DNA of 64,000 nt from Ectopseudomonas chengduensis. Lineage in GTDB: Bacteria; Pseudomonadota; Gammaproteobacteria; Pseudomonadales; Pseudomonadaceae. This document shows, in pieces, positions 1-8,151 of this stretch (position 1 is the first letter of the stretch; each line of letters opens with the position of its first letter). The stretch covers positions 930,001 through 994,000 of the forward strand of contig NZ_JACFYZ010000001.1 of the NCBI RefSeq assembly GCF_015712065.1, given 5' to 3'. A program made the translations under genes and the position numbers. The notes under the pieces were generated by a model. It ran no database searches. It worked only from the letters and a program-made list of their open reading frames with translations, and was not told the origin of the DNA.

Positions 1-442
1 ACACGTCGATCTCGGCGCGGGTCACTTCGCCATGCACCAGCAGCAGCATGCCGACTTCTGCCATGGCTTCCAGCGCCGGGAAGATCTTGTCGATGCTGGT
101 CACGCCCGAGTCGGAGTTGGTGGTAGCGCCGGCCGGGTAGAGTTTGGCGGCATGCACGAAGCCACTGGCCTTGGCTGCACACACGTCCTCGGGACTGGTG
201 TTGTCGGTGAGATAGAGCACCATCAGTGGCTCGAAGCGGCTGCCGGCGGGGCGCGCCGCGAGAATGCGCTGGCGATAGGCATCGGCCTCGGCGGCATTAC
301 GCACCGGCGGTACCAGGTTGGGCATGATGATGGCGCGGCCGAAAGTGCGCGCGGCATCGCCGACGGTGTGTGGCAGCACCGCGCCATCGCGCAGGTGAAT
401 GTGCCAGTCATCGGGACGCAGGAGAGTCAGGCGGTCGGACAT
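1..442 (-). CDS. pyrC: Dihydroorotase (5' part; runs off the window)
   Basis: Reverse-strand reading gives the first 147 residues of a class II dihydroorotase, which cyclises carbamoyl-aspartate to dihydroorotate in pyrimidine synthesis. Near the start is [10 protein letters not shown], whose two histidines bind zinc. Further on, [14 protein letters not shown] contains the lysine that is carboxylated to bridge the two metals. The last visible residues, LLVHGE, hold another metal-ligand histidine. The start codon is the complement of CAT at 440-442. The gene is divergent from motY, the same arrangement as in P. aeruginosa. The 3' part lies outside the window. Confidence 0.95.
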   Translation of the reverse strand, partial: MSDRLTLLRPDDWHIHLRDGAVLPHTVGDAARTFGRAIIMPNLVPPVRNAAEADAYRQRILAARPAGSRFEPLMVLYLTDNTSPEDVCAAKASGFVHAAKLYPAGATTNSDSGVTSIDKIFPALEAMAEVGMLLLVHGEVTRAEIDV

Positions 443-595
443 GGAGGCTTCCAGGCGGGTAAAACGTGGCCGCATGGTAACTGAAAAGCGCCTGTTCGCG
501 CTCGCGCCGACGCGACAATCGCACGTCGGGGGTCAAGTTTCCGTGCGCCTGACCGATACCCCTTGGGAATGCCGTGAACCGCCGTGGAGTCGACC

Positions 596-1543
596 GTGCG
601 TGCGCCCAATTTCCTTCTGATCAGCCTGCTGGCTGGCATGCCCTTGTGCCTGCCAGCGCACGCCATCAGCTTCCAGACGCGGCTGGAGAAGGTGGAGTGG
701 ACGGTCGAGGGTGACCAGTTCGAGTGTCGCCTGAGTCAGCCGATCAGCAATTTCGGCAGCGGCGAGTTCGTACGCCGCGCGGGTGAACAGGTCACCTTTC
801 GTCTCAAGGCCCGTGAACGCTGGATGGGTGCGGGTTCGGCGACCTTGCTGGCGGCGGCGGCGCCCTGGCAGCCGGGGCGCGGCGATATCAATCTCGGTGT
901 GGTCAGCGTCGGTAATGGCGAGGTGCCGTTCAACAGCTCGCAGGAGCAGGGTTCGCGGCTGCTCACCGGTCTGCTCGAAGGGCGCAGCCCGCTGGTGCGT
1001 CATCGCACCCTCAACGGTGGCGACAATCTGGAAGTACGTTTGCTGCCGGTGAAGTTTCACAAGGCCTATGACGATTACCAGGCCTGTATCGCCAAGTTGC
1101 TACCGGTCAATTTCGATCAGATTCGCCAGGCGCAGATCGGTTTCCCGGGAGGCGGCATCGATCTCGATCCGATGGCCAAGGCCAAGCTCGATATCGTCCT
1201 CGACTTCGTCAAGGCTGACCCCACCATCAACAGCTTCCAGATCGATGGTCACGCCGACAACAGTGGTAATCGTCTGACCAATCGCGACCTCTCGCGCCGT
1301 CGTGCGCTGGCCGTGCAGGAGTATCTGGTGGCCGGTGGCGTACCGGTCGAGCAGATCACCATGCGCTTTCATGGCGAGCGTTACCCGCTGGTGCCAAACA
1401 ACAACGAAGCCAATCGCGCCAAGAACCGTCGCGCGACCCTGCGCCTGGATCGCGTACCCGCGCCGGAAGTCCCGGTACAGAGCGAACCGCAGACCGCTCC
1501 ACCGAGCACCCCGGTCGATCCGGTCGGAAGCACCCCCTCCTGA
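596..1543 (+). CDS. motY: MotY, T-ring protein of the flagellar motor
   Basis: A signal peptide (RAPNFLLISLLAGMPLC then LPAHA) leads into a beta-rich N-terminal domain and a C-terminal OmpA-type peptidoglycan-binding domain (IDGHADNSG, then LSRRRALAV and NRRATLRL). This is the MotY pattern: a periplasmic protein that joins the motor basal body and helps anchor stators to peptidoglycan. I place the start at GTG 596 because GGAG at 586-589 sits six bases upstream; an in-frame GTG at 584 would add four residues. Position between pyrC and argG matches P. aeruginosa motY. A short Pro-rich tail (PAPEVPVQSEPQTAPPSTP) closes the protein. Confidence 0.9.
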   Translation: MRAPNFLLISLLAGMPLCLPAHAISFQTRLEKVEWTVEGDQFECRLSQPISNFGSGEFVRRAGEQVTFRLKARERWMGAGSATLLAAAAPWQPGRGDINLGVVSVGNGEVPFNSSQEQGSRLLTGLLEGRSPLVRHRTLNGGDNLEVRLLPVKFHKAYDDYQACIAKLLPVNFDQIRQAQIGFPGGGIDLDPMAKAKLDIVLDFVKADPTINSFQIDGHADNSGNRLTNRDLSRRRALAVQEYLVAGGVPVEQITMRFHGERYPLVPNNNEANRAKNRRATLRLDRVPAPEVPVQSEPQTAPPSTPVDPVGSTPS

Positions 1544-1660
1544 GCAAAAAACGCTGATTCTCGCCGTCGCTTCGTCGTCACAAGCTGTCGCGCCCCTGTA
1601 AATTGGCCCGCAGGGCCAGTAGAATCACTGGTTTTACCGTACAACCCGTGGAGTGATGGC

Positions 1661-2878
1661 ATGGCGGACGTCAAAAAGGTAGTTCTGGCCTATTCCGGTG
1701 GCCTGGACACCTCGGTGATCCTCAAGTGGCTGCAAGATACCTATAACTGTGAAGTGGTGACCTTCACCGCCGACCTCGGTCAGGGCGAAGAGGTCGAGCC
1801 GGCCCGCGCCAAGGCTCAGGCGATGGGCGTCAAGGAAATCTACATCGATGACCTGCGCGAAGAGTTCGTCCGCGACTTCGTCTACCCGATGTTCCGCGCT
1901 AACACCGTCTACGAAGGCGAGTATCTGCTGGGTACTTCCATCGCCCGCCCGCTGATCGCCAAGCGCCTGATCGAAATCGCCAACGAGACCGGTGCCGACG
2001 CCATCTCCCACGGTGCTACCGGCAAGGGCAACGACCAGGTGCGTTTCGAGCTGGGCGCCTATGCGCTGAAGCCGGGTGTGAAAGTCATCGCCCCGTGGCG
2101 CGAGTGGGACCTGCTGTCGCGCGAGAAGCTGATGGACTACGCCGAGAAGCACGCCATCCCGATCGAGCGCCACGGCAAGAAGAAGTCGCCGTACTCCATG
2201 GATGCCAACCTGCTGCACATCTCCTATGAAGGTGGCGTGCTGGAAGACACCTGGACCGAGCACGAAGAAGACATGTGGAAATGGACTGTCTCCCCTGAGG
2301 CAGCGCCGGACGCACCGACTTATATCGAGCTGACCTACCGCGCCGGCGACATCGTCGCCATCGACGGCAAGGAACTGAGCCCGGCCACTGTGCTGGCTGA
2401 GCTGAACCGCATCGGCGGCGAGAACGGCATCGGCCGTCTGGACATCGTCGAGAACCGTTTCGTCGGCATGAAGTCCCGTGGCTGCTACGAGACCCCCGGC
2501 GGCACCATCATGCTCAAGGCCCACCGCGCCATCGAGTCGATCACTCTCGACCGCGAAGTGGCGCACCTGAAAGACGAGCTGATGCCGAAGTACGCCAGCC
2601 TGATCTACAACGGTTTCTGGTGGAGCCCGGAGCGTCTGATGCTGCAGCAGATGATCGACGCCTCCCAGGCCAACGTGAACGGTGTGGTACGCCTGAAGCT
2701 GTACAAGGGCAACGTCATCGTCACCGGCCGCAAGTCCGACGACTCGCTGTTCGACGCCAATATCGCGACCTTCGAGGAAGATGGCGGCGCCTACAACCAG
2801 CAGGACGCGGCGGGCTTCATCAAGCTCAACGCTCTGCGTATGCGCATCGCTGCCGGCAAGGGCCGCAAGCTGGTCTAA
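1661..2878 (+). CDS. argG: Argininosuccinate synthase
   Basis: 405 residues, full length for the family. The N-terminal [13 protein letters not shown] is the PP-loop that binds ATP. The enzyme joins citrulline and aspartate, using ATP to AMP, in arginine synthesis. Other family signatures are [13 protein letters not shown] and the tetramerising C-terminal region ending AAGKGRKLV. The ATG at 1661 follows a GGAG at about 1650. The stop codon is followed immediately by a dispersed palindromic element, which probably also ends transcription. Confidence 0.97.
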   Translation: MADVKKVVLAYSGGLDTSVILKWLQDTYNCEVVTFTADLGQGEEVEPARAKAQAMGVKEIYIDDLREEFVRDFVYPMFRANTVYEGEYLLGTSIARPLIAKRLIEIANETGADAISHGATGKGNDQVRFELGAYALKPGVKVIAPWREWDLLSREKLMDYAEKHAIPIERHGKKKSPYSMDANLLHISYEGGVLEDTWTEHEEDMWKWTVSPEAAPDAPTYIELTYRAGDIVAIDGKELSPATVLAELNRIGGENGIGRLDIVENRFVGMKSRGCYETPGGTIMLKAHRAIESITLDREVAHLKDELMPKYASLIYNGFWWSPERLMLQQMIDASQANVNGVVRLKLYKGNVIVTGRKSDDSLFDANIATFEEDGGAYNQQDAAGFIKLNALRMRIAAGKGRKLV

Positions 2879-3018
2879 CAGGCTGTTGAAAAACTACCTG
2901 CGTTGGCAATACTGCGTTAAAAACGGCCTCAAAATGCTCATTTACAACTCGTAAACTGCGCTTTTTCGGCCGTTTTTGCCTTGTCTTGCCTGCCTCGCCT
3001 ACGTTTTTCAACGGCCTG
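2879..3018. repeat. Dispersed stop-codon-abutting palindromic element, copy 1
   Basis: About 140 bp starting one base after the argG stop. The termini are inverted repeats: CAGGCTGTTGAAAAAC at the left against GTTTTTCAACGGCCTG at the right, with one mismatch. Inside is a perfect 10-bp stem, AAAAACGGCC (2919-2928) with GGCCGTTTTT (2968-2977), enclosing the conserved centre AAATGCTCATTTACA then CGTAAA. Related copies lie at 20380-20563, 33282-33424 and, much shortened, 33427-33492. It could be a MITE-like element, a transcription terminator, or both. I do not recognise a named family. Confidence 0.85.
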
Positions 3019-3045
3019 CTAAGCTGAAATTCTTGCCTCACAAGG

Positions 3046-3066
3046 ACCCCGGCCAAGTGCCGGGGT
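3046..3066 (+). terminator. GC-rich hairpin upstream of gloA
   Basis: ACCCCGGC, a 5-nt loop, then GCCGGGGT, followed by a weak T-rich stretch. It ends 27 bases before the gloA start, so it may be an intrinsic terminator for argG read-through or a leader attenuator for gloA. Confidence 0.55.
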
Positions 3067-3092
3067 TCTGCTTTCTAGAAGAGGAAAACCTG

Positions 3093-3485
3093 ATGAGACT
3101 GCTGCATACCATGCTGCGTGTCGGCGACCTGGACCAATCCATCGCCTTCTACACCGAAGTGCTGGGCATGACCTTGCTACGGCGCAAGGACTACCCGGAC
3201 GGACAGTTCACCCTGGCGTTCGTCGGTTATGGCGACGAAGCGCACAACAGTGTGATCGAGCTGACCCACAACTGGGGTGTGGACAGCTACGAACTGGGTA
3301 CCGGCTACGGCCATATCGCTCTGGAAGTCGAGGACGTCTACAGGGCCTGCGAGGACATTCGCAGTCGCGGCGGCAAGATCACCCGCGAGCCGGGTCCGAT
3401 GAAGCATGGCAGCAGCATCCTGGCCTTCGTCGAGGATCCGGACGGTTACAAGGTCGAGTTGCTGTCGCCCAAGCGAAGCGATTGA
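3093..3485 (+). CDS. gloA: Lactoylglutathione lyase (glyoxalase I)
   Basis: 130 residues. The enzyme converts the methylglyoxal-glutathione hemithioacetal to S-lactoylglutathione. All four metal ligands of the short bacterial type are visible: H5 (MRLLH), the Glu in NSVIELTHN, the His in GYGHIALEV and the Glu in [10 protein letters not shown] place the start at ATG 3093 with GAGG at 3081-3084; the open frame upstream of it is not glyoxalase-like and overlaps the repeat element. The gene follows argG as in P. aeruginosa. Confidence 0.93.
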   Translation: MRLLHTMLRVGDLDQSIAFYTEVLGMTLLRRKDYPDGQFTLAFVGYGDEAHNSVIELTHNWGVDSYELGTGYGHIALEVEDVYRACEDIRSRGGKITREPGPMKHGSSILAFVEDPDGYKVELLSPKRSD

Positions 3486-3553
3486 CAGCTGGAAATCTTT
3501 GTAAGTAAATGCTTACAGAGATAGTGGCTATTCGCTGATCGGCGAGGTGCTCC

Positions 3554-4624
3554 ATGATGGCTGATCCCAAGGCCTTGCGCCTTATTCGTGTGGTTCAGGA
3601 GCTGTCGATGGCGAAGGACGTGGACCGTGTGGCGGAGATTGTCCGTAGCGCGGCCCGCGAGCTGACCGGGGCCGACGGCGCCACCTTCGTCCTGCGCGAT
3701 GGGCAGCAATGCTTCTATCGCGACGAGGACGCGATCTCGCCCCTGTGGAAGGGCCAGCGTTTCCCCCTGAGCACGTGCATCAGTGGGTGGGCCATGCTCA
3801 ATCGTCGCGCCACGGTGATTGCCGATATCTACGCCGACTCGCGCATTCCCCATGAGCTGTATCGACCTACCTTCGTCAAAAGTCTGGTCATGGTGCCTAT
3901 CCGCACCCTGGAGCCGATCGGCGCCATCGGCACCTATTGGGCGGAGTCTTATCAGGCCTGCGACGAGCAGATTCAGCTGCTGCAGGCCTTGGCCGACTCC
4001 ACCTCGGTGGCCTTGGAGAATGTCCAGGTCTATGCCGAGTTGGAGCAGCGCGTAGAAGAGCGCACGGCGCAACTGGCCGAGGCCAATCGGCGCTTGCAGG
4101 ACGAGGTGCGCGAACGCCAGCTGGCCGAGCAGGCGGTGCGCCAGCTATCGCTGACCGATGAGCTGACCGGGTTGTACAACCGTCGTGGTTTTCACCTCCT
4201 GGCCGAACGCGAACTGCGTGCGGCGCAGCGGCGCAAGGGCCGTTGCCTGTTGCTGTACGCCGATCTCGATGATCTCAAACCGGTCAATGATCGCTTCGGC
4301 CATGGTGCCGGGGATCGTTTGCTCAGGGCGGCGGCCGAAGTGCTCAAGACCCAGTTCCGTACCACCGACGTGATCGCTCGCCTGGGCGGCGATGAGTTCG
4401 TCGTGCTGGCCAGCGACTACAGCGACAGTGAAGAGGTGCTGCAGCGTCTGGAGCAGGCCTTGCATGGCGCAGAGGGCGGAGCCGGTCAGAGACTATCGAT
4501 GAGCATGGGGATCAGCGAATCATCGCTGAATCCCGATGAGGGACTCGATAGTCTGTTGGTGCAAGCCGATGCGGCGATGTACGCCAACAAGTGCGCGCGC
4601 CGCGCATTGCGCGCTGTCGGCTGA
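3554..4624 (+). CDS. GAF-GGDEF diguanylate cyclase
   Basis: 356 residues. An N-terminal GAF sensor domain (about 10-160) is followed by a short coiled coil (ELEQRVEERTAQLAEANRRL, about 162-190) and a GGDEF domain (about 200-353). The active site RLGGDEFVVL is intact, so it should make cyclic di-GMP. RTTD lies exactly five residues before GGDEF and forms the product-inhibition I-site, so feedback control is expected. There are no membrane segments, so sensing is cytoplasmic; the ligand is unknown. ATG 3557 is an alternative start. It ends at a strong bidirectional terminator. In my recollection P. aeruginosa lacks a gene of this kind here, so it may be an insertion into the conserved order. 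Confidence 0.9.
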   Translation: MMADPKALRLIRVVQELSMAKDVDRVAEIVRSAARELTGADGATFVLRDGQQCFYRDEDAISPLWKGQRFPLSTCISGWAMLNRRATVIADIYADSRIPHELYRPTFVKSLVMVPIRTLEPIGAIGTYWAESYQACDEQIQLLQALADSTSVALENVQVYAELEQRVEERTAQLAEANRRLQDEVRERQLAEQAVRQLSLTDELTGLYNRRGFHLLAERELRAAQRRKGRCLLLYADLDDLKPVNDRFGHGAGDRLLRAAAEVLKTQFRTTDVIARLGGDEFVVLASDYSDSEEVLQRLEQALHGAEGGAGQRLSMSMGISESSLNPDEGLDSLLVQADAAMYANKCARRALRAVG

Positions 4625-4630
4625 TACAAA

Positions 4631-4656
4631 AAAGCCCCGCATGCAGGCGGGGCTTC
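4631..4656. terminator. Bidirectional intrinsic terminator
   Basis: GCCCCGC, a 6-nt loop, then GCGGGGC, flanked by an A-run on the left and TTCTTGTT on the right. It lies between the converging diguanylate cyclase gene and the small minus-strand gene, so it can serve both. Confidence 0.85.
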
Positions 4657-4669
4657 TTGTTGCGGGCGA

Positions 4670-4849
4670 TCAGATATCGAAATCGTATTCGGCCAGCTGT
4701 TTGTGCAGGCGACGCTCTTCGAGGAAGTTGTCGATGATGCGGCGCTTGGTCAGGTTGGTCTTGGCGACTTCTACCGCAGGCTCGGCATCGTCCGATTCTT
4801 CCGCGACAAAGTCTTCGTCCAGCTCGAGATCTTCTTTGTCAGTGCTCAT
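4670..4849 (-). CDS. Small acidic protein of the PA3496 family
   Basis: A 59-residue protein reading MSTDKEDLELDEDFVAEES at its start and LHKQLAEYDFDI at its end. The N-terminal half is very acidic. The middle, LTKRRIIDNFLEERRLHKQL, is a basic amphipathic helix. The size, composition and position beside nth match the PA3496 family of Pseudomonas, described as putative envelope-integrity proteins. No enzyme motif is present and the function is unknown. It lies about 110 bp downstream of nth and may be in the same transcript. Confidence 0.75.
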   Translation of the reverse strand: MSTDKEDLELDEDFVAEESDDAEPAVEVAKTNLTKRRIIDNFLEERRLHKQLAEYDFDI

Positions 4850-4960
4850 CTATTCCACTCCAGGCCAGTTACTGGGGCCGTTTGCGCACCTTATAGCGGC
4901 AAAAATAGAGCGGGTAAAAAAGATTTTTTCAATCAGGAGATCGCCAGATTCTATGGTCGA

Positions 4961-5599
4961 TCAATCGTCGGAAGTCTTGGCCTTGTACTCGCACAGATCT
5001 TCGATGCGGCAGGCGCCACAACGCGGTTTGCGCGCGGTGCAGACATAGCGCCCGTGCAGGATCAGCCAGTGGTGGGCGTCGAGCAGATAATCCTTGGGCA
5101 CGAACTTGAGCAGCTTCTTCTCCACCTCGACCACGTTCTTGCCCGGTGCGATGCCGGTGCGGTTGCTGACGCGAAAAATATGCGTGTCCACGGCCATGGC
5201 CAACTGGCGAAACGCCGTGTTGAGCACCACGTTGGCGGTCTTGCGGCCGACGCCGGGCAGGGCCTCGAGGTCCTCGCGGTTGTCCGGCACCTGGCTGCCG
5301 TGTTTCTCGATGAGGATGCGGCAGGCCTCGATGACGTTCTTCGCCTTGCTGTTGTACAGGCCGATGGTCTTGATGTATTCGCTCAAGCCCTCCACGCCCA
5401 GGGCGTAGATCGCCTCCGGCGTATTGGCGACCGGAAACAGCTTGGCCGTGGCCTTGTTGACGCTGACATCTGTGGCCTGAGCCGACAGCGTCACCGCCAC
5501 CAGCAGCTCGAAGGGCGTGCTGTAGGCCAGCTCGGTCTTCGGCTCGGGATTGTCCTCGTGCAGGCGGCGGAATATTTCCAGGCGTTTGGCGGCGTTCAT
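4961..5599 (-). CDS. nth: Endonuclease III
   Basis: 212 residues. A DNA glycosylase/AP lyase that removes oxidised pyrimidines. The helix-hairpin-helix ALPGVGRKTANVVLN carries the catalytic Lys, VDTHIFRVSNR carries the catalytic Asp, and the C-terminal Cys array (C-x6-C-x2-C-x5-C in CTARKPRCGACRIEDLC) binds a 4Fe-4S cluster. It follows rnfE in the same direction, as in P. aeruginosa and E. coli. A perfect REP palindrome separates the two genes, so nth may be partly uncoupled from rnf transcription. Confidence 0.96.
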   Translation of the reverse strand: MNAAKRLEIFRRLHEDNPEPKTELAYSTPFELLVAVTLSAQATDVSVNKATAKLFPVANTPEAIYALGVEGLSEYIKTIGLYNSKAKNVIEACRILIEKHGSQVPDNREDLEALPGVGRKTANVVLNTAFRQLAMAVDTHIFRVSNRTGIAPGKNVVEVEKKLLKFVPKDYLLDAHHWLILHGRYVCTARKPRCGACRIEDLCEYKAKTSDD

Positions 5600-5615
5600 G
5601 GCTCAGGACTTCAGG

Positions 5616-5677
5616 CGTAGCCCGGATGCAATCCGGGGCGGGTTGGTTCGGCATACCCGGATTGCATCCGGGCTACG
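5616..5677. repeat. REP pair with perfect 22-bp inverted arms
   Basis: Two copies of a REP-type unit with the core CCCGGATGCAATCCGGG face each other with an 18-bp spacer. The outer arms are perfect inverted repeats of 22 bases, beginning CGTAGCCCGG. Each unit is itself a small hairpin. Located in the rnfE-nth gap, where it could stabilise the upstream mRNA or reduce read-through into nth. A single unit recurs at 8127-8145. Confidence 0.9.
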
Positions 5678-5698
5678 GTTGGTCGCTCGCTTGCGGCG

Positions 5699-6406
5699 TC
5701 ATTCGATCACGCCGGTGACCCGTACACGACGGCTCTGTGCTGGCGCCTCGGGGGCGACGGCCTTGGCGCGTTCGGCGGCGATCTGATCGATGCGGTTCTT
5801 GCCGGCGATCAACAGGCCCAGCACGATGAAGGCGCCCGGCGGCAGGATGGCCAGCAGGAAGCCCCGGTAGTCCTGCACCAGAGTGAGCTTCCACTCGGCG
5901 GCAATCGGACCGAACAGCAGATGCATGTTGGCGAACAGTGCACCGGTGCCGAGCAGCTCACGGACGGCGCCGATCAGCACCAGCACCACGCCGAAGCCCA
6001 GGCCCATCATCAGGCCGTCGTAGGCGGCGCGGGCAGGGGCGTGCTTGGCGGCGAAGCCGTCGGCGCGGCCGAGGATCACGCAGTTGGTGGTAATCAGCGG
6101 GATGAAGATGCCGAGGATCTGGTACAGCTCGTAGGTATAGGCCTGCATCAGCAGCTCGATGCAGGTGGTCAGCGCGGCGATGATCATGACGAAGGCCGGC
6201 AGGCGCACGGCGGTATTGACCACGCCGCGCACCAGCGACACGGCGGTGTTGGAACACACCAGCACCACTGCGCTGGCCAGGGCCAGGCCGAGGGCGTTGA
6301 CCGTGGAGTTGCTCACCCCCAGCAGCGGGCAAAGGCCGAGCAGCTGCACCAGGGCCGGGTTGTTCTTCCACAGGCCGTTGAAGCTGATTTCGCGGTAACT
6401 GGTCAT
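5699..6406 (-). CDS. rnfE: Rnf electron-transport complex subunit E
   Basis: 235 residues with about six membrane segments. It is homologous to RnfA, sharing [11 protein letters not shown] and the [13 protein letters not shown] motif; the cysteines of such motifs take part in a membrane-embedded 2Fe-2S site between RnfA and RnfE. It belongs to the ion-translocating ferredoxin:NAD+ oxidoreductase. The start overlaps the rnfG stop by four bases, which suggests translational coupling. The C-terminal tail is cytosolic and ends in a basic stretch. Confidence 0.95.
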   Translation of the reverse strand: MTSYREISFNGLWKNNPALVQLLGLCPLLGVSNSTVNALGLALASAVVLVCSNTAVSLVRGVVNTAVRLPAFVMIIAALTTCIELLMQAYTYELYQILGIFIPLITTNCVILGRADGFAAKHAPARAAYDGLMMGLGFGVVLVLIGAVRELLGTGALFANMHLLFGPIAAEWKLTLVQDYRGFLLAILPPGAFIVLGLLIAGKNRIDQIAAERAKAVAPEAPAQSRRVRVTGVIE

Positions 6407-7044
6407 TGCTCGTCCTCCGCCAGGCCCAGCAATTGGGCGCGGTGCTTGTCGAAGTAGCGCAGGGTACCGTGCACGGCCTTGACCACGGCGCGCGGGGTGA
6501 TTGTGGCACCGGCGAACTGGTCGAACTCGCCGCGATCCTTCTTCACTGCCCAGCCGTCTTCGCCGGGATCGCTCAGGGATTTACCTTCGAAGCTGCGCAC
6601 CCAGTCGCTCTTGGCCAGCTCGATCTTGTCGCCCAGGCCCGGTGTTTCCTTATGGCCGAGCACACGTACGCCGGCCAGGCGACCGTCGGCGAAGATGCCC
6701 ACCAGCAGGTGGATGGCGCCGCTGTAGCCATCCGGTGCGGTAACCGGCAGGATCAGTGCGCTGGGCTGGTCGCCTTTCAATGCCAGGTAAGCCGATTGCG
6801 GGCTGCGGTGACCCAGCTCGGGCGCGTTTAGCTCGATGCGGTTGTCCAGCAGGGGGTTGTCGTAGCTGCCGGCCGGCAGGATCTCGGCCAGGGCGCGCAC
6901 CTGTGCTTCGCGCTCGGCGGCGGCGATACGCGTGGCGGTGCCCTGTTGCAGCAGGGCGACGCTGCCGACCGTGCCGATGGCGAACAGGCCAAGCACTAGG
7001 GCGTTCTTCAGCATCGAGCGGCTGATTTCCGGCAGCATGCTCAT
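6403..7044 (-). CDS. rnfG: Rnf electron-transport complex subunit G
   Basis: 213 residues. One N-terminal membrane helix ([18 protein letters not shown]) anchors a periplasmic FMN-binding domain. The covalent flavin site is [12 protein letters not shown]: the second Thr normally forms the phosphoester bond with FMN. G-K-E-T-P-G-L-G ([12 protein letters not shown]) is the other family signature. Overlaps rnfD and rnfE by four bases at each end. Confidence 0.95.
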   Translation of the reverse strand: MSMLPEISRSMLKNALVLGLFAIGTVGSVALLQQGTATRIAAAEREAQVRALAEILPAGSYDNPLLDNRIELNAPELGHRSPQSAYLALKGDQPSALILPVTAPDGYSGAIHLLVGIFADGRLAGVRVLGHKETPGLGDKIELAKSDWVRSFEGKSLSDPGEDGWAVKKDRGEFDQFAGATITPRAVVKAVHGTLRYFDKHRAQLLGLAEDEQ

Positions 7045-8072
7045 TCTCCCAGCTTGAAGCCGCTGTTGGGCTTGCGGTGGCCATAGCTGCGTGGCCGGGT
7101 GTAGTAGTCGATGGTCGGCGCCGCCAGGTTCATCAGTAGCACGGCGAATGCCACTGCGTCCGGGTAACCGCCCCAGGTGCGGATCACGTAGACCAGTACG
7201 CCGACGCCGATGCCGAACACCAGACGCCCGCGATTGCTGGTAGCGCCGGAAACCGGGTCGGTGACGATGAAGAAGGCGCCGAGCATGGTCGCCCCGGTCA
7301 GCAGGTGAAACAGCGGCGAACCGTTGGAATCCGAGCCGCTGCCGTTCCAGAACAGCAGGCTCATGACGAACAGCGCGGCGAGCATGCCCAGCGGCGCGTG
7401 CCAGGTGATCAGGCGCTTGTGCAGCAGGTACAGGCCGCCAGCGAGGAAGGCCAGGTTGACTGCTTCGCTGCCGGCGCCGCCGAAATGGCCGAAGGCCGGG
7501 TTGGCGGCGCGCAGCTCGTCGATGGTCAGGCTCTTGTTGACCTTGAGTGCATCTAGGGCGGTGGCCTGGGCCCAGCCATCGGGCAGGCTGGCGATGCCGA
7601 GTATGTGTTTGAGGCCGTCCAGCGCAGCGACACCGTGCGGGGCCGGCCAGCTGGTCATTTCCACCGGGAAGGAGATCAGCACCACCACGTAGCCGACCAT
7701 GGCCGGATTGAACGGGTTCTGCCCAAGACCACCGTAGAGCTGCTTACCGAAGCCGATGGCGAAGCCGCAGGCTATCAGGGTCAGCCACCAGGGCGAGTAG
7801 GGCGGCAGGGCCAGGGCCAGCAGCACGGCGGTGACCAGGGCGCTGTAGTCCTTGAGGAAGAAGGCCAGCGGACGCTTGCGCGCGGCCAGCAGAGCGGCTT
7901 CGAAGCCCAGCGCGCAGAGGCTGGCCCAGAGCAGGTTGAACAGGGTGCCGGCGCCGAACAGCCAGGTCAGCGCGAGGATGCCCGGCACGGTGGCCAGCAG
8001 CACCTGCAGCATGACCTGCTGGGTACGGTTGCTGCCCGTGGCGTGGGGCGATGTGATGCGGGGCAGGGCCAT
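7041..8072 (-). CDS. rnfD: Rnf electron-transport complex subunit D
   Basis: 343 residues with multiple membrane segments. The covalent FMN site is [12 protein letters not shown] start it at the ATG whose complement is 8070-8072, with GGAG about nine bases upstream. The open frame extends 56 codons further, but that stretch is Arg/Asn/His-rich, lies across a REP unit and does not look like RnfD. A 79-bp gap with that REP unit separates it from rnfC, the only non-overlapping junction inside the operon. Confidence 0.93.
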   Translation of the reverse strand: MALPRITSPHATGSNRTQQVMLQVLLATVPGILALTWLFGAGTLFNLLWASLCALGFEAALLAARKRPLAFFLKDYSALVTAVLLALALPPYSPWWLTLIACGFAIGFGKQLYGGLGQNPFNPAMVGYVVVLISFPVEMTSWPAPHGVAALDGLKHILGIASLPDGWAQATALDALKVNKSLTIDELRAANPAFGHFGGAGSEAVNLAFLAGGLYLLHKRLITWHAPLGMLAALFVMSLLFWNGSGSDSNGSPLFHLLTGATMLGAFFIVTDPVSGATSNRGRLVFGIGVGVLVYVIRTWGGYPDAVAFAVLLMNLAAPTIDYYTRPRSYGHRKPNSGFKLGE

Positions 8073-8126
8073 CGGCGCTCCGGTGGTTCTGTTGCTGCGT
8101 TCGTATTGAGCGCAGTGGTGTTCATT

Positions 8127-8145
8127 CCCCGGATGCAATCCGGGA
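8127..8145. repeat. Single REP unit in the rnfC-rnfD gap
   Basis: CCCGGAT-GCA-ATCCGGG, the same core as the pair at 5616-5677. It can fold into a 7-bp stem inside the polycistronic mRNA. Confidence 0.8.
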
Positions 8146-8151
8146 CGATCA

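Noticed and set aside
1596..1625. argG promoter built from CTGTAA or TTGGCC with TAGAAT
   Set aside because: Spacing or -35 quality is poor for each choice, so I did not list it.
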